Shown: piece after piece, positions 1 through 7,755 of the stretch
Numbering within the stretch: the stretch's first letter is position 1
How the letters are laid out: each line of letters opens with the position of its first letter
NCBI RefSeq assembly: GCF_009674665.1
Contig: NZ_WKJD01000015.1
Coordinates: 1 to 61,464 of the forward strand
DNA: 61,464 nucleotides
DNA from: Agromyces kandeliae
GTDB taxonomy: Bacteria; Actinomycetota; Actinomycetes; Actinomycetales; Microbacteriaceae
Reading direction: 5' to 3'
Translations under genes and position numbers: made by a program
The notes under the pieces: generated by a model
Databases searched by the model: none
Told to the model about the DNA's origin: nothing
What the model saw: only the letters and a program-made list of their open reading frames with translations

Positions 1-1
1 G

Positions 2-349
2 TCGACCGTCGAGGACCCGGAGTGGACGCGCCGCTACCACTCGCTCGACATCGGCGAGAAGGCGTTCGGCGGCCGCGTGGTGATCCGCCTCTCGGACGGC
101 AACGAGATCGTCGACGAGATCGCCGTGGCCGACGCGCACCCGCTGGGCGCCCGGCCGTTCGGCCGCGAGCAGTACGTCGAGAAGTTCCGCACGCTCGCCG
201 AGTGGGTGCTCGAGCCCGCCGAGATCGAGCGCTTCCTCGACGTCGCGCAGCGGCTCCCCGAGCTCGGCCCCGACGAGCTCGGCCGGCTCACCATCACGGC
301 AGCCCCCGGCGCCCTGAACCACGTGGAGATCCCCACCGGCCTCTTCTGA
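2..349 (+). CDS. prpD: 2-methylcitrate dehydratase (PrpD/MmgE), C-terminal part
   Basis: This is the 3' end of a gene that begins left of the window; 115 codons are visible in frame 2. PrpD dehydrates 2-methylcitrate to 2-methyl-cis-aconitate in the propionate-degrading methylcitrate cycle. The visible tail carries the family-typical stretch [19 protein letters not shown] followed by [10 protein letters not shown] and a final helix-rich segment ending in GLF. The nearby downstream methylcitrate synthase supports the assignment. The gene normally stands directly beside prpB and prpC, but here a gene on the opposite strand separates it from prpC and prpB is not seen. Confidence in the family is high; substrate choice is inferred from the neighbourhood. 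Confidence 0.85.
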   Translation, partial: STVEDPEWTRRYHSLDIGEKAFGGRVVIRLSDGNEIVDEIAVADAHPLGARPFGREQYVEKFRTLAEWVLEPAEIERFLDVAQRLPELGPDELGRLTITAAPGALNHVEIPTGLF

Positions 350-414
350 CGTCCGGGAGGGCGTGACGACAGTCCCTGCGGGTACCTCGGCGACCGGACC
401 CGCACGGACCGTCC

Positions 415-1230
415 TCACCGCACCGGGAACCAGCGGGAAGGGATCGGATCCGCTGTCCAACCCCTGCGTCGGAGGGTCGTCCGCAGACGTCGCACCATGG
501 CCTCGGGCTCGTCGAGATCCGCTTGGGTCACCTCGGTGACGTGGTAGCCGAGCGCTTCGATGTCGGACTCGCGTGTCCGGTCGCGCCGCCACTGGCGGAG
601 ATCGGTGCGGTGGTGGTCTCCTTGGTATTCCAGTACCTCGCCGAACTCCTCGAACATCCGGCGGTCCGGATGCCGGAGGCTCGCGCGCGCGAGTGCGTCG
701 AAGCCGACCCGGCGCAGGGCGACGTCGCCGGCTGCGACGAGTTCGGGCACGTCGAGCGTGCGGGCGAGCTCGCACCAGGTCCGAGGGAGCGTCGTGGTTC
801 GGATCCCGGACACCGCCGTGAGCTCGACCTCATCGATACGGAGGCTCCGAGCAGTCACCCCCGTGCGACGCACGGCTCGGTGCGGTGCCGGGATGCCGAA
901 CTCCAGAGCCTCCCGGAACGTCGGCGGTACCGGAAGCCCATGGAGGATCGCCGCTGTCGTTCCTGTGGCGAACACCCGCGCGTCGAGCACGGCCAGCACC
1001 GTGCGGCAGCGCTCGACGAAGGTGTGCTCCACGTGGGCTCGCGCCTGTCGAGGACGGGTGATCCCCAGCGTCCCGGGCTGGTCTGGACACACGATGCGGG
1101 TCCAGTGCGCCCGGAACCCGCGCAGACCGTCCACACAGACTGTCCACACTGGGACGAGCGGCGGGTCGTAGGCTGGGGGAGCGGTCGCGACGAGGCGACC
1201 CGCCCGTCCGAGGAGCCCCACGAGGAGCAC
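415..1230 (-). CDS. DUF559/Vsr-like endonuclease-fold protein, probably internally deleted
   Basis: The protein (up to 271 aa) resembles the large actinobacterial family that joins an AbiEi-like N-terminal region to a C-terminal Vsr-type nuclease fold. The C-terminal core EVLEYQGDHHRTD, then QWRRD and a WRV-like strand (ALGYHVTEVTQADL), is clear at about residues 197-240. The middle looks short: the helix ending RHPDRR (near residue 189) runs straight into MFEEFGEVLEYQGDHH, whereas relatives I know have about 40-60 residues with the first acidic residues of the fold between them. The N-terminal region also seems compressed. The first available start is a GTG only 1 bp from the divergent prpC start, so the true start is probably further inside. 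It may be a decaying gene. No function can be assigned. Confidence 0.55.
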   Translation of the reverse strand: MLLVGLLGRAGRLVATAPPAYDPPLVPVWTVCVDGLRGFRAHWTRIVCPDQPGTLGITRPRQARAHVEHTFVERCRTVLAVLDARVFATGTTAAILHGLPVPPTFREALEFGIPAPHRAVRRTGVTARSLRIDEVELTAVSGIRTTTLPRTWCELARTLDVPELVAAGDVALRRVGFDALARASLRHPDRRMFEEFGEVLEYQGDHHRTDLRQWRRDRTRESDIEALGYHVTEVTQADLDEPEAMVRRLRTTLRRRGWTADPIPSRWFPVR

Positions 1231-1231
1231 G

Positions 1232-2401
1232 ATGAGCGAGCAGACCCCGCAGTCCGAGACGCCGAAGATCTACAAGGGCCTCGCCGGAGTTCCCGTCGAC
1301 GTCACCGCCATCTCGAAGGTGAACCCCGACAGCAACTCGCTGCTCTACCGCGGCTACCCGGTGCAGGAGCTCGCGGCATCCGTCACCTTCGAGGAGGTCG
1401 CGTACCTGCTCTGGTACGGCGAACTGCCGAACGACGAGGAGCTCGCCGCGTTCGAGGACCTCGAGCGCAGCCACCGGGGCCTCGACCATGAGATCAAGCG
1501 CATCGTCGACGAGCTGCCGCTGACGGCGCACCCGATGGACGTCGTCCGCACGGCCGTCAGCGTGATCGGCGCGAGCGACCCGAAGACGCCCGACGACTCG
1601 CACGCGGCGAACCTCGAGAAGTCGATCCGGCTGTTCGCGAAGCTGCCGTCGATCGTCACGTACGACCAGCGCCGCCGCCATGAGCTCGAGTTCGTCGAAC
1701 CGAACAACGACCTCGGCTACTCCGCGAACTTCCTCTGGCAGGCCTTCGGCGAGACGCCCGAGCTCGAGGTCGTGAACGCGTTCGACACGTCGATGATCCT
1801 GTACGCCGAGCACTCGTTCAACGCGTCGACGTTCACCGCGCGCGTCATCGCGTCGACGCTGTCCGACCTCTACTCGGCCATCACGGGTGCGATCGGCGCG
1901 CTCAAGGGCCCGCTGCACGGCGGCGCGAACGAGGCGGTCATGCACGCGTTCGACGAGATCGGGCCCGGCGAGGGCGGCGCGCAGCGCGCCGCCCAGTGGC
2001 TGGATGCCGCGCTCGCCGACAAGCGCAAGATCATGGGCTTCGGCCACCGCGTGTACAAGCACGGCGACTCGCGCGTGCCGACGATGCGCGACGCGTTGGA
2101 GCGCATGGTCGAGCACTACGACCGCCCCGACCTGCTCGAGCTCTACACGGCGCTCGAGGAGGGGATGGACGAGCGCAAGGGCATCAAGCCGAACCTCGAC
2201 TACCCGGCAGGGCCGACGTACCACCTCATGGGCTGGGACACGGAGACGTTCACCCCGCTGTTCGTCGCGAGCCGCGTGACCGGATGGACCGCGCACGTCA
2301 TGGAGCAGCTCGCGTCGAACGCGCTCATCCGGCCGCTCTCGGTGTACGAGGGGCCGGAGGAGCGGCACGTGCCGCCGAAGGGCAACGCGGCCGGCGAGTA
2401 G
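1232..2401 (+). CDS. prpC: 2-methylcitrate synthase / citrate synthase II
   Basis: A 389-residue type II-like citrate synthase that condenses propionyl-CoA (or acetyl-CoA) with oxaloacetate. The N-terminal part IYKGLAGVPVDVTAIS and LLYRGYPVQELA is typical of the PrpC branch. Catalytic residues are His229 in GPLHGGANE, His272 in GFGHRVYK and Asp323 in KPNLDYPAG. The ATG is preceded by an AGGAG-type ribosome site (GAGGAGCACG), supporting this start. The prpD tail upstream points to the methylcitrate cycle instead of the main TCA enzyme, but bifunctional activity is common. Its promoter must lie inside or beside the opposite-strand gene. Confidence 0.9.
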   Translation: MSEQTPQSETPKIYKGLAGVPVDVTAISKVNPDSNSLLYRGYPVQELAASVTFEEVAYLLWYGELPNDEELAAFEDLERSHRGLDHEIKRIVDELPLTAHPMDVVRTAVSVIGASDPKTPDDSHAANLEKSIRLFAKLPSIVTYDQRRRHELEFVEPNNDLGYSANFLWQAFGETPELEVVNAFDTSMILYAEHSFNASTFTARVIASTLSDLYSAITGAIGALKGPLHGGANEAVMHAFDEIGPGEGGAQRAAQWLDAALADKRKIMGFGHRVYKHGDSRVPTMRDALERMVEHYDRPDLLELYTALEEGMDERKGIKPNLDYPAGPTYHLMGWDTETFTPLFVASRVTGWTAHVMEQLASNALIRPLSVYEGPEERHVPPKGNAAGE

Positions 2402-2417
2402 CCGAGCGTTCACGCCT

Positions 2418-2460
2418 CTGCACAACGCCGCGCCGCGGCATCCGTCGTCGCGCTGTGCAG
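2418..2460 (+). terminator. Possible terminator hairpin after prpC
   Basis: Seven-base arms CTGCACA (2418-2424) and TGTGCAG (2454-2460) enclose a GC-rich 29-nt stretch, 17 nt after the prpC stop; a second small hairpin CCACC-AA-GGTGG follows. There is no T tract, so this is a weak call. Confidence 0.3.
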
Positions 2461-2497
2461 GCCCACCAAGGTGGAGATGTCCACGACGGATCGGTCA

Positions 2498-2503
2498 TAT
2501 CCT
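2498..2503 (+). promoter_or_regulatory. -10 box of a leaderless start (TATCCT)
   Basis: TATCCT ends 8 nt before the ATG at 2512, the same geometry as the paralogous gene at 3157; no ribosome site lies in between. Confidence 0.45.
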
Positions 2504-2511
2504 CATGGACT

Positions 2512-3078
2512 ATGCACATGCTGTTCCGGACCCTGCTCCACATGCTGTTCCTGTCTCGTCGCAAGCCGACGCTCGGGCACTACGACATCGCGCGGACCCG
2601 GTTCATCACCCTGCCGACCGACCTCGACGTGAACCGCCACATGAACAACGGCGTGTACTTCTCGATCATGGATGTCGCGCGGTTCGACATGCTCGTCCGC
2701 AACGGCGTCTTCGGCCTCATGCGCGAGAAGGGCTGGTACCCGGTCGTCGCGAGCGAGACGATCACGTTCCGCAAGTCGCTGCAGCTGTGGCAGCGGTTCA
2801 CGATCGAATCGCGCCTGATCGGGTACGACGAGCGCGCGGTCTACGTCGAGCATCGGCTGGTCCGCCCCGGCGCGGACGGGGAGCCCGAGATCTACGCCCG
2901 TGCGTTCATCCGCGCCAGGTTCCTCCGCAAGGAGGGCGGCACGGTCGCCGTGTCGGAGCTGATGGAGGTGTTCGGCACTCCGCCGGCCGACGACGAGCTG
3001 CCCGAGTGGATCGAGCGCTGGGGGGCGGATGTCGCGCTGCCGCCGACGCGCGCAGGTGCGCCGTCCGTCTGGGCCTGA
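2512..3078 (+). CDS. Thioesterase family protein (hot-dog, Them6-like), copy 1
   Basis: A 188-residue single hot-dog protein. The hallmark DLDVNRHMNNGVYFSIMD (from about residue 38) corresponds to the active-site region of 4-hydroxybenzoyl-CoA/acyl-CoA thioesterases, followed by ETITFRKSL and the last strands EIYARAFIRARFLRK. The start MHMLFRTLLHMLF is chosen because it matches the paralogue MHLLFRTLLRVLF immediately downstream and because a TATCCT box sits 8 nt upstream. The hydrophobic N-terminus may act as a membrane anchor. The two genes arose by tandem duplication. The substrate is unknown; these proteins probably hydrolyse an acyl-CoA or acyl-ACP. Confidence 0.8.
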   Translation: MHMLFRTLLHMLFLSRRKPTLGHYDIARTRFITLPTDLDVNRHMNNGVYFSIMDVARFDMLVRNGVFGLMREKGWYPVVASETITFRKSLQLWQRFTIESRLIGYDERAVYVEHRLVRPGADGEPEIYARAFIRARFLRKEGGTVAVSELMEVFGTPPADDELPEWIERWGADVALPPTRAGAPSVWA

Positions 3079-3142
3079 CCGGCGCCGTCGCACCCGCGGG
3101 ACCGGGGGACCAAGTGCCGTGCCGGCAGCGCCGCCGCGGTCG

Positions 3143-3148
3143 TAGCAT
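3143..3148 (+). promoter_or_regulatory. -10 box of a leaderless start (TAGCAT)
   Basis: TAGCAT ends 8 nt before the ATG at 3157, matching copy 1; the second thioesterase therefore seems to have its own promoter. Confidence 0.5.
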
Positions 3149-3156
3149 CGCGGAAC

Positions 3157-3732
3157 ATGCACCTGCTGTTCCGCACCCTGCTCCGCGTGCTGTTCTTCGC
3201 TCGCCGGGGGAGTCGGCTCGGCCTGCACGACGTGGCGCGTGCACGATTCGTCACGCTGCCGACCGACCTCGACGTCAACCGTCACATGAACAACGGGGTG
3301 TTCCTGTCGATCATGGACCTCGCGCGCATGGATCAGTTCGTGCGGACCGGGATCTTCGACCTCATGCGGTCGCGGGGATGGTCGCCGGTCGTCGCGAGCG
3401 AGACGATCGCGTTCCGCAAGCCGCTCGGCGCCTGGCGGCGATTCACGATCGAGACGCGCCTCGTCGGCCACGACGAGAAGGTCATGGTCTTCGAGCAGCG
3501 GTTCGTGCGCCCGAGCCGGGATGGGGGGCCGGAGATCTACGCGAGGGCCTTCGTCCGGAAGCTCCTGGTGCGGAGGACGGGCGGCGCGGTGCGATTCGCC
3601 GAACTCGTCGACGCCCTCGGCATCGACCCCGCGGAGGCCGACGAGCGCAGGCCGCCGGAGTGGGTCGAACGATGGGGCGAGGAGGTCGCACTGCCGCCGA
3701 GGCGCAGCGAGGCGCCGTCGACCTGGGAGTGA
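3157..3732 (+). CDS. Thioesterase family protein (hot-dog, Them6-like), copy 2
   Basis: A 191-residue paralogue of the preceding gene, alignable from the first residue: TLPTDLDVNRHMNNGVFLSI, SPVVASETIAFRKPL and PEIYARAFVRKLLVRR are shared almost word for word. The C-terminal 30 residues differ slightly (a short insertion DPAEADERRPP) before the common ending WVERWGEEVALPPRR. The acid, Asn and His-Met-Asn-Asn-Gly signature of the hot-dog active site is intact in both copies, so both are likely active, possibly on different acyl chains. It is separated from copy 1 by 78 bp with its own -10 box. Confidence 0.8.
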   Translation: MHLLFRTLLRVLFFARRGSRLGLHDVARARFVTLPTDLDVNRHMNNGVFLSIMDLARMDQFVRTGIFDLMRSRGWSPVVASETIAFRKPLGAWRRFTIETRLVGHDEKVMVFEQRFVRPSRDGGPEIYARAFVRKLLVRRTGGAVRFAELVDALGIDPAEADERRPPEWVERWGEEVALPPRRSEAPSTWE

Positions 3733-3766
3733 GGGCCGGGCGGATCGCCCCACGCGGGTGCGCCCG

Positions 3767-4882
3767 CTAGTGCCGTGCCTTCCACGGCACGACGACCTCC
3801 TTGATGATGAGGATGATGCCGGCGGCGACCGGGATCGCGACGAGCGCGCCCGGCAGCCCGGCGAGCGTACCGCCCGCGAGCGCGGCGATGAGGACGATCG
3901 ACCCGGGAACCTGCACGGCGCGGTTCATGACGCGCGGCGTGAGGATGTAGGCCTCGACCTGCATGTAGATGAGCATGCCGATGAGCACGATGATCGCGGC
4001 CGTCGGCGAGGTGAAGAGGGCGATCACGGTCATGAAGGCCGTGGTCAGCACGGTTCCGATCATCGGGATCAGCGTGATGAAGAACGCGGCCACGGAGATG
4101 ACGAGGGCGAATGGGACGCCCGCGATCGTGAGCAGGATCAGGCTGTAGACCGCGTTGAAGAACGCGAGCACGACCATGCCGCTGAGGTACCGGCCGACGT
4201 TCTGCATGATCTGCTCGGAGATCCCGACGATGCGTGCCCGGTGCGAGGCCGAGATCAGGGTGTAGATCGCCGCCTTCGACGAGTCGAGCGTCGCGGTGAA
4301 GTAGATCGTCAGGATGAAGATGAAGAACGCCGTCGAGATGCCGCCGATGATCGCGAAGCCGATGTCGAGCGCGCCGCCGCCGACCGTGGCCCACGTCGCC
4401 GGGTCGGTCAGGATGTCGACGACCGTCGAGTAGAGGTTGGCGAGCACGCCGTCGGAGTCGGACGCGAGCTGCTGGTACCAGTCCTGCTGCTGCAGGTTGG
4501 CGTACAGGTCGGGGATCGACCTGATGAACTCCGCGGCCTGCGTGATGACGAGCGGCAGCACGAGCCCGAGCATGCCGCCGATGACGAGTACGAACAGGAT
4601 GATGACGGTGAGGATGGCCCAGCCGCGCTTCATGCCGCGCCGCTGGAACCAGCGCACCAGCGGGTCGAGTCCGAGCGTGATGAAGATCGCTGCGAACACC
4701 GAGAAGACCACGCTGGAGAGGTTCAGCAGGGCGGCGGCCAGCGCCAGCGTGACGAGCACGCCGGCCGTGGCGAGCAGTCCCCACACGAATGGTCGGTCGC
4801 TCAGCATCCCGCCGGGCGCGGGTGTGGCCTCCCGGGTCCGGGCCGTCTCGAGGTCGCGCGCACGCCGTCCGATGGGCTTCAC
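3767..4882 (-). CDS. AI-2E family (TqsA/PerM-type) membrane transporter
   Basis: A 371-residue polytopic membrane protein with about eight transmembrane segments. Order: a basic cytoplasmic N-terminus, two helices at about 35-75 (WGLLATAGVLVTLAL, VVFSVFAAIFITLGLDPLV), a charged loop with the family mark LVRWFQRRGMKRGWAI, a large soluble segment (about 115-160) and then the hydrophobic C-terminal half with VPFALVISVAAFFITLIPMI and PGALVAIPVAAGI. Family members export diverse solutes or act in Na+/H+ antiport; the name does not show quorum-sensing function here. The GTG start at 4880-4882 follows a TAGACT box by 7 nt (leaderless). Confidence 0.85.
   Translation of the reverse strand: MKPIGRRARDLETARTREATPAPGGMLSDRPFVWGLLATAGVLVTLALAAALLNLSSVVFSVFAAIFITLGLDPLVRWFQRRGMKRGWAILTVIILFVLVIGGMLGLVLPLVITQAAEFIRSIPDLYANLQQQDWYQQLASDSDGVLANLYSTVVDILTDPATWATVGGGALDIGFAIIGGISTAFFIFILTIYFTATLDSSKAAIYTLISASHRARIVGISEQIMQNVGRYLSGMVVLAFFNAVYSLILLTIAGVPFALVISVAAFFITLIPMIGTVLTTAFMTVIALFTSPTAAIIVLIGMLIYMQVEAYILTPRVMNRAVQVPGSIVLIAALAGGTLAGLPGALVAIPVAAGIILIIKEVVVPWKARH
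3770..3790. terminator. Hairpin at convergent gene ends
   Basis: A perfect 8-bp stem GTGCCGTG / CACGGCAC with a 5-nt loop overlaps the last codons of the minus-strand permease and lies 38 nt after the plus-strand thioesterase stop, a plausible bidirectional terminator without T tract. Confidence 0.4.
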
Positions 4883-4889
4883 GCGCGTC

Positions 4890-4895
4890 AGTCTA
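4890..4895 (-). promoter_or_regulatory. -10 box of a leaderless start (TAGACT)
   Basis: TAGACT on the minus strand, 7 nt before the GTG start at 4882; it decides that start. Confidence 0.5.
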
Positions 4896-4939
4896 GGGGT
4901 GCGGGGCGCCGCCGTGGGGTGCGCCGAGCCGCGGGCGCG

Positions 4940-5482
4940 TCAGCGACCGCGCGCGGCGTCGGGCGCCTGGGCGGAGGTCGGGACGTGCAGGGCCCGGTAG
5001 GTGTCGACCAGGCCGGGGTCGTACGCGCTCCACTCGGGCATCTCCGAACCTGAGCGCGCGGCGGCCAGCCGATCGAGGAAGTAGTCCCAGCCGGGGCCGA
5101 TGGAGGTCGCGTCGGCGGGCGTCCGCAGCCGCTGGCCGAGCGTCAGCGTCGTCATCCCGCCGGCCTCCCGGAGGTGGCAGAACACGCGGACGGCGTCCTC
5201 TCCCTCGCCGATGTCGGCGTGGAAGCCGTGGGGCGCGTCGCACTCGAGGATCGAGGTGTTCTGCCACTCGGCGTCCTCGCTCGACATCCTGAACCGGACG
5301 GCGCCCGTCGACGGGTTGCCCGTGTAGGTGCCGATCCACGCCAGCATCGCCGTCGGATTCGTCAGCGAGTACCAGACGTCCTCGATCGGCGAATGGAACA
5401 GCCGATCGAACTGGAGGTAGAGGCCGTCGCCCTTGTGAACGTAGTGGCCGGTCGCTCGAGTGATGGTCATCGTCGCCCCCAT
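4940..5482 (-). CDS. SRPBCC / AHSA1-like domain protein
   Basis: A 180-residue protein of the START/Bet v 1-like SRPBCC superfamily (activator of Hsp90 ATPase-like, COG3832). Diagnostic stretches are the N-terminal strand LQFDRLFHSPIEDVWYSLTNP, then MLAWIGTYTGNP, a central strand region GAVRFRM and the C-terminal helix after GPGWDYFLDRLAAA. Such proteins bind hydrophobic ligands; no specific ligand can be read from the sequence. An in-frame ATG at 5470 is an alternative start (MTITRATGHY). The C-terminus after about residue 160 is low-complexity. Confidence 0.75.
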   Translation of the reverse strand: MGATMTITRATGHYVHKGDGLYLQFDRLFHSPIEDVWYSLTNPTAMLAWIGTYTGNPSTGAVRFRMSSEDAEWQNTSILECDAPHGFHADIGEGEDAVRVFCHLREAGGMTTLTLGQRLRTPADATSIGPGWDYFLDRLAAARSGSEMPEWSAYDPGLVDTYRALHVPTSAQAPDAARGR

Positions 5483-5527
5483 GCGTGTCGTCCTGACTTC
5501 AGGCTAATCCGGCCGCCCCGGGAGGGC

Positions 5528-5533
5528 TAGAGT
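5528..5533 (+). promoter_or_regulatory. -10 box of a leaderless start (TAGAGT)
   Basis: TAGAGT ends 7 nt before the ATG at 5541 and overlaps the GTG at 5532, which argues against that GTG as the start. Confidence 0.55.
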
Positions 5534-5540
5534 GGCGCGC

Positions 5541-5912
5541 ATGAGCAGTCGGGGAACCTCGCAGCGGACGCACGACGAGCAGTCGCTCCACATCGCCGGA
5601 CGGCACAGCGGCATGTGGGGGTGGTTCAGCGGCATCATCGTGCTCGCGCTGATCGCCGTGCCGCTCAGTGCGGCGTTCGCGTTCGCGACGAACCCGGGGA
5701 CGCAGCAGCTGTTCGGCGGACGGCTCTCGGAGGCGACGCAGGGCGGCTACCAGGCGTTCTGGTGGGTCGTCACGCTCCTGCTCGTCGCGCTGCCGATCCT
5801 CGTCGGCTACGGCGTCGCGAAGATGTCGGCGCGCGCGCTCATCATCGTCGGCGCCGTCGTCGCGCTGTTCGTGGTCGCGATCATGATCCTCGGGCAGCTG
5901 TTCGTCTTCTGA
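5541..5912 (+). CDS. Small membrane protein, three predicted helices
   Basis: A 123-residue protein of no recognised family. It has a hydrophilic N-terminus (about 25 residues) and three hydrophobic segments: around 27-50 (GWFSGIIVLALIAVPLSAAF), 72-92 (WWVVTLLLVALPILVGYG) and 98-120 (LIIVGAVVALFVVAIMI). I chose the ATG at 5541 over the GTG at 5532 because TAGAGT stands 7 nt before it. It stands alone between the SRPBCC gene (divergent) and the FAD enzyme gene, whose stop lies directly against its own (convergent). Confidence 0.65.
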   Translation: MSSRGTSQRTHDEQSLHIAGRHSGMWGWFSGIIVLALIAVPLSAAFAFATNPGTQQLFGGRLSEATQGGYQAFWWVVTLLLVALPILVGYGVAKMSARALIIVGAVVALFVVAIMILGQLFVF

Positions 5913-7646
5913 TCAGGGGAGTTCCTCCTCGAGCACCGCCATCGCGGCGTTGTGACCGCCGATGCCGCTCACCGCGCCGCCGCGCACCGCGCCCGAGCCG
6001 CACATGAGCACGCGCGGGTGCGCGGTCGCGACGCCCCAGCGGTCGGCGGGCGTCGCGGCCTCGGCGCCGGGCTCCAGCCACGGCCAGGACAGCGTGCCGT
6101 GGAAGATGTTGCCGCCGGGCATGTTCAGCGCGTGCTCGAGGTCGCGGGTCGTCTTCACCTCGATGCAGGGGCGGCCGGCGGCATCCATGGCGATGACGTC
6201 GGCGATGGGCTCGGCCAGCACGGAGTCGAGCGAGGCGAGCACCGCGTCGCGGAGTCGCTCGCGCAGCTCGTCGTTGCCGTGCGCGTCGACCAGTCGGTCG
6301 GGCACGTGCAGCCCGAACACGGTGAGGGTCTGCGCCTCCGACTCGGCGAGCCCGGTTCCGAGGATCGTGCGGTCGCTCAGGGTGTGGCAGTAGATCTCGC
6401 ACGGCAGCGGGTCGGGCAGGTCGCCGGCCGCGGCGCGGCGGTAGGCGGCGTCGAGCTGGGTCTCGAGCTCGTTGATGTGGAACGTGCCGGCGAACGCCTG
6501 CTCGGGCGCGACCGACGCGTCGGCGAGGCGCGGGAGCCGCGTGAGCAGCAGGTTGACCTTGACCTGTGCGCCCTCGGGCATGCCGGCGCGGGCCAGCCGG
6601 TGCCGTGCGCCCGCGTCCAGCGGGACCTCGTCCGAGTGTGCGCCCGCCGCGGGCTCGTCGCGGGGTGCGACGGATGCCGCGGCGCCGGCGCTCGGTTCGG
6701 TCGCACCGCTCGCGGTTCCGGCGGCCGCTGCGACCAGGCGGTCGAGGACGACCGGCGCGACGCCGGCGAGCACGACGTGGGCACGCGCCGTGCGGTCGAC
6801 GCCGCCCTCGCGCCAGCGGACCTCGCCCGAGTCGCCGTCGATCGCGACGACCTCGGCGTCGGTGCGGAGCACGGCGCCCGCCTCGCGGGCGACCCGGGCG
6901 AGTTCGCCGGACACGGCGCCCATGCCGCCGACGGGCACGTCCCAGTCGCCCGTGCCGCCGCCGATCACGTGGTACAGGAAGCAGCGGTTCGCGTCGAGCG
7001 ACGGGTCGTCGAGGTCGGTGAACGTTCCGATGAGGCCGTCGGTCGCGACGACGCCGCGCACGAGGTCGTCGGCGAAGCGCGCATCGATCGTCTCCCCGAG
7101 CGGTCGCTCGACGAAGGCATCCCAGGCGTGCTCGTCCGCGATGAGGCTGCGCGCCTCGGCGCGGGTCGGGAGCGGCTCGGTGAGCGTGGGGAAGAGGCGC
7201 TCGGCGACGCGGGCGGTCTCGGCGTAGAACGCCTGCCACGCTTCGGCGTCGCCCTCCGCGCCGACCCGGGCGAACGCGTCGCGCGCGGACGCGGCATCCG
7301 CCTCGCCGTCGACGAGCAGGCCGCGCGACGGGTCGCGCGGGTCGGGCGTGTACGACGAGAACCGACGGCGCACGAGCCGGACGTCGAGGCCGAGGTCGTC
7401 GACGATCCGCTGCGGGAGCAGGCTCACGAGGTAGGAGTAGCGGCTGAGCCGTGCGTCGACGCCCTCGAAGGCCTCGGCCGAGACCGCGGCGCCGCCGAGG
7501 TGGTCGTCGCGCTCGAGGAGCAGCACGCGCTTGCCGGTGCGTGCGAGGTATGCGGCGGCGGTCAGGCCGTTGTGGCCGCCGCCGACGATGAGGACGTCGT
7601 GGTCGACTGCGGGACGGGGCGCGGCAGGGTGCGCATCGGTGGGCAT
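5913..7646 (-). CDS. Phytoene-desaturase-like NAD(P)/FAD-dependent oxidoreductase
   Basis: A 577-residue flavoprotein of the COG1233 family. The Rossmann fold starts at about residue 15: DHDVLIVGGGHNGLTAAAYL, then LLLERDDHLGGAA; the C-terminal FAD segment SGAVRGGAVSGIGGHNAAMA is also present. Family members include carotenoid desaturases/isomerases and many enzymes of unknown substrate; there are no crt genes nearby, so a carotenoid role is not supported. A low-complexity Ala/Gly/Ser insert lies near residues 315-350. Start MPTDAHP chosen because TACGCT stands 6 nt upstream of it; an upstream in-frame extension has no such signal and is not protein-like. Confidence 0.8.
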   Translation of the reverse strand: MPTDAHPAAPRPAVDHDVLIVGGGHNGLTAAAYLARTGKRVLLLERDDHLGGAAVSAEAFEGVDARLSRYSYLVSLLPQRIVDDLGLDVRLVRRRFSSYTPDPRDPSRGLLVDGEADAASARDAFARVGAEGDAEAWQAFYAETARVAERLFPTLTEPLPTRAEARSLIADEHAWDAFVERPLGETIDARFADDLVRGVVATDGLIGTFTDLDDPSLDANRCFLYHVIGGGTGDWDVPVGGMGAVSGELARVAREAGAVLRTDAEVVAIDGDSGEVRWREGGVDRTARAHVVLAGVAPVVLDRLVAAAAGTASGATEPSAGAAASVAPRDEPAAGAHSDEVPLDAGARHRLARAGMPEGAQVKVNLLLTRLPRLADASVAPEQAFAGTFHINELETQLDAAYRRAAAGDLPDPLPCEIYCHTLSDRTILGTGLAESEAQTLTVFGLHVPDRLVDAHGNDELRERLRDAVLASLDSVLAEPIADVIAMDAAGRPCIEVKTTRDLEHALNMPGGNIFHGTLSWPWLEPGAEAATPADRWGVATAHPRVLMCGSGAVRGGAVSGIGGHNAAMAVLEEELP

Positions 7647-7652
7647 CCCATG

Positions 7653-7658
7653 AGCGTA
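7653..7658 (-). promoter_or_regulatory. -10 box of a leaderless start (TACGCT)
   Basis: Minus-strand TACGCT, 6 nt before the ATG at 7646; selects that start for the FAD oxidoreductase. Confidence 0.5.
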
Positions 7659-7743
7659 GACGAGCGGATGCCCCGTCCCGACGTCGTCCGACGGCTTCGC
7701 CTCCATCGGGGAGATCCGGCCGGGTTCCGGCCGCAATCGGGGT

Positions 7744-7749
7744 GACAAT
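7744..7749 (+). promoter_or_regulatory. -10-like box GACAAT
   Basis: GACAAT ends 6 nt before the ATG at 7756 of the WYL regulator gene; weaker than the TANNNT boxes but with the same spacing. Confidence 0.4.
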
Positions 7750-7755
7750 CGACGC

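Noticed and set aside
3767..4882. Quorum-sensing role from the AI-2E family name
   Set aside because: The family name is historical; no luxS or lsr genes are nearby and many members transport other solutes.
5913..7646. Carotenoid biosynthesis locus
   Set aside because: Single desaturase-like FAD enzyme without other crt genes; the COG1233 family is functionally broad.
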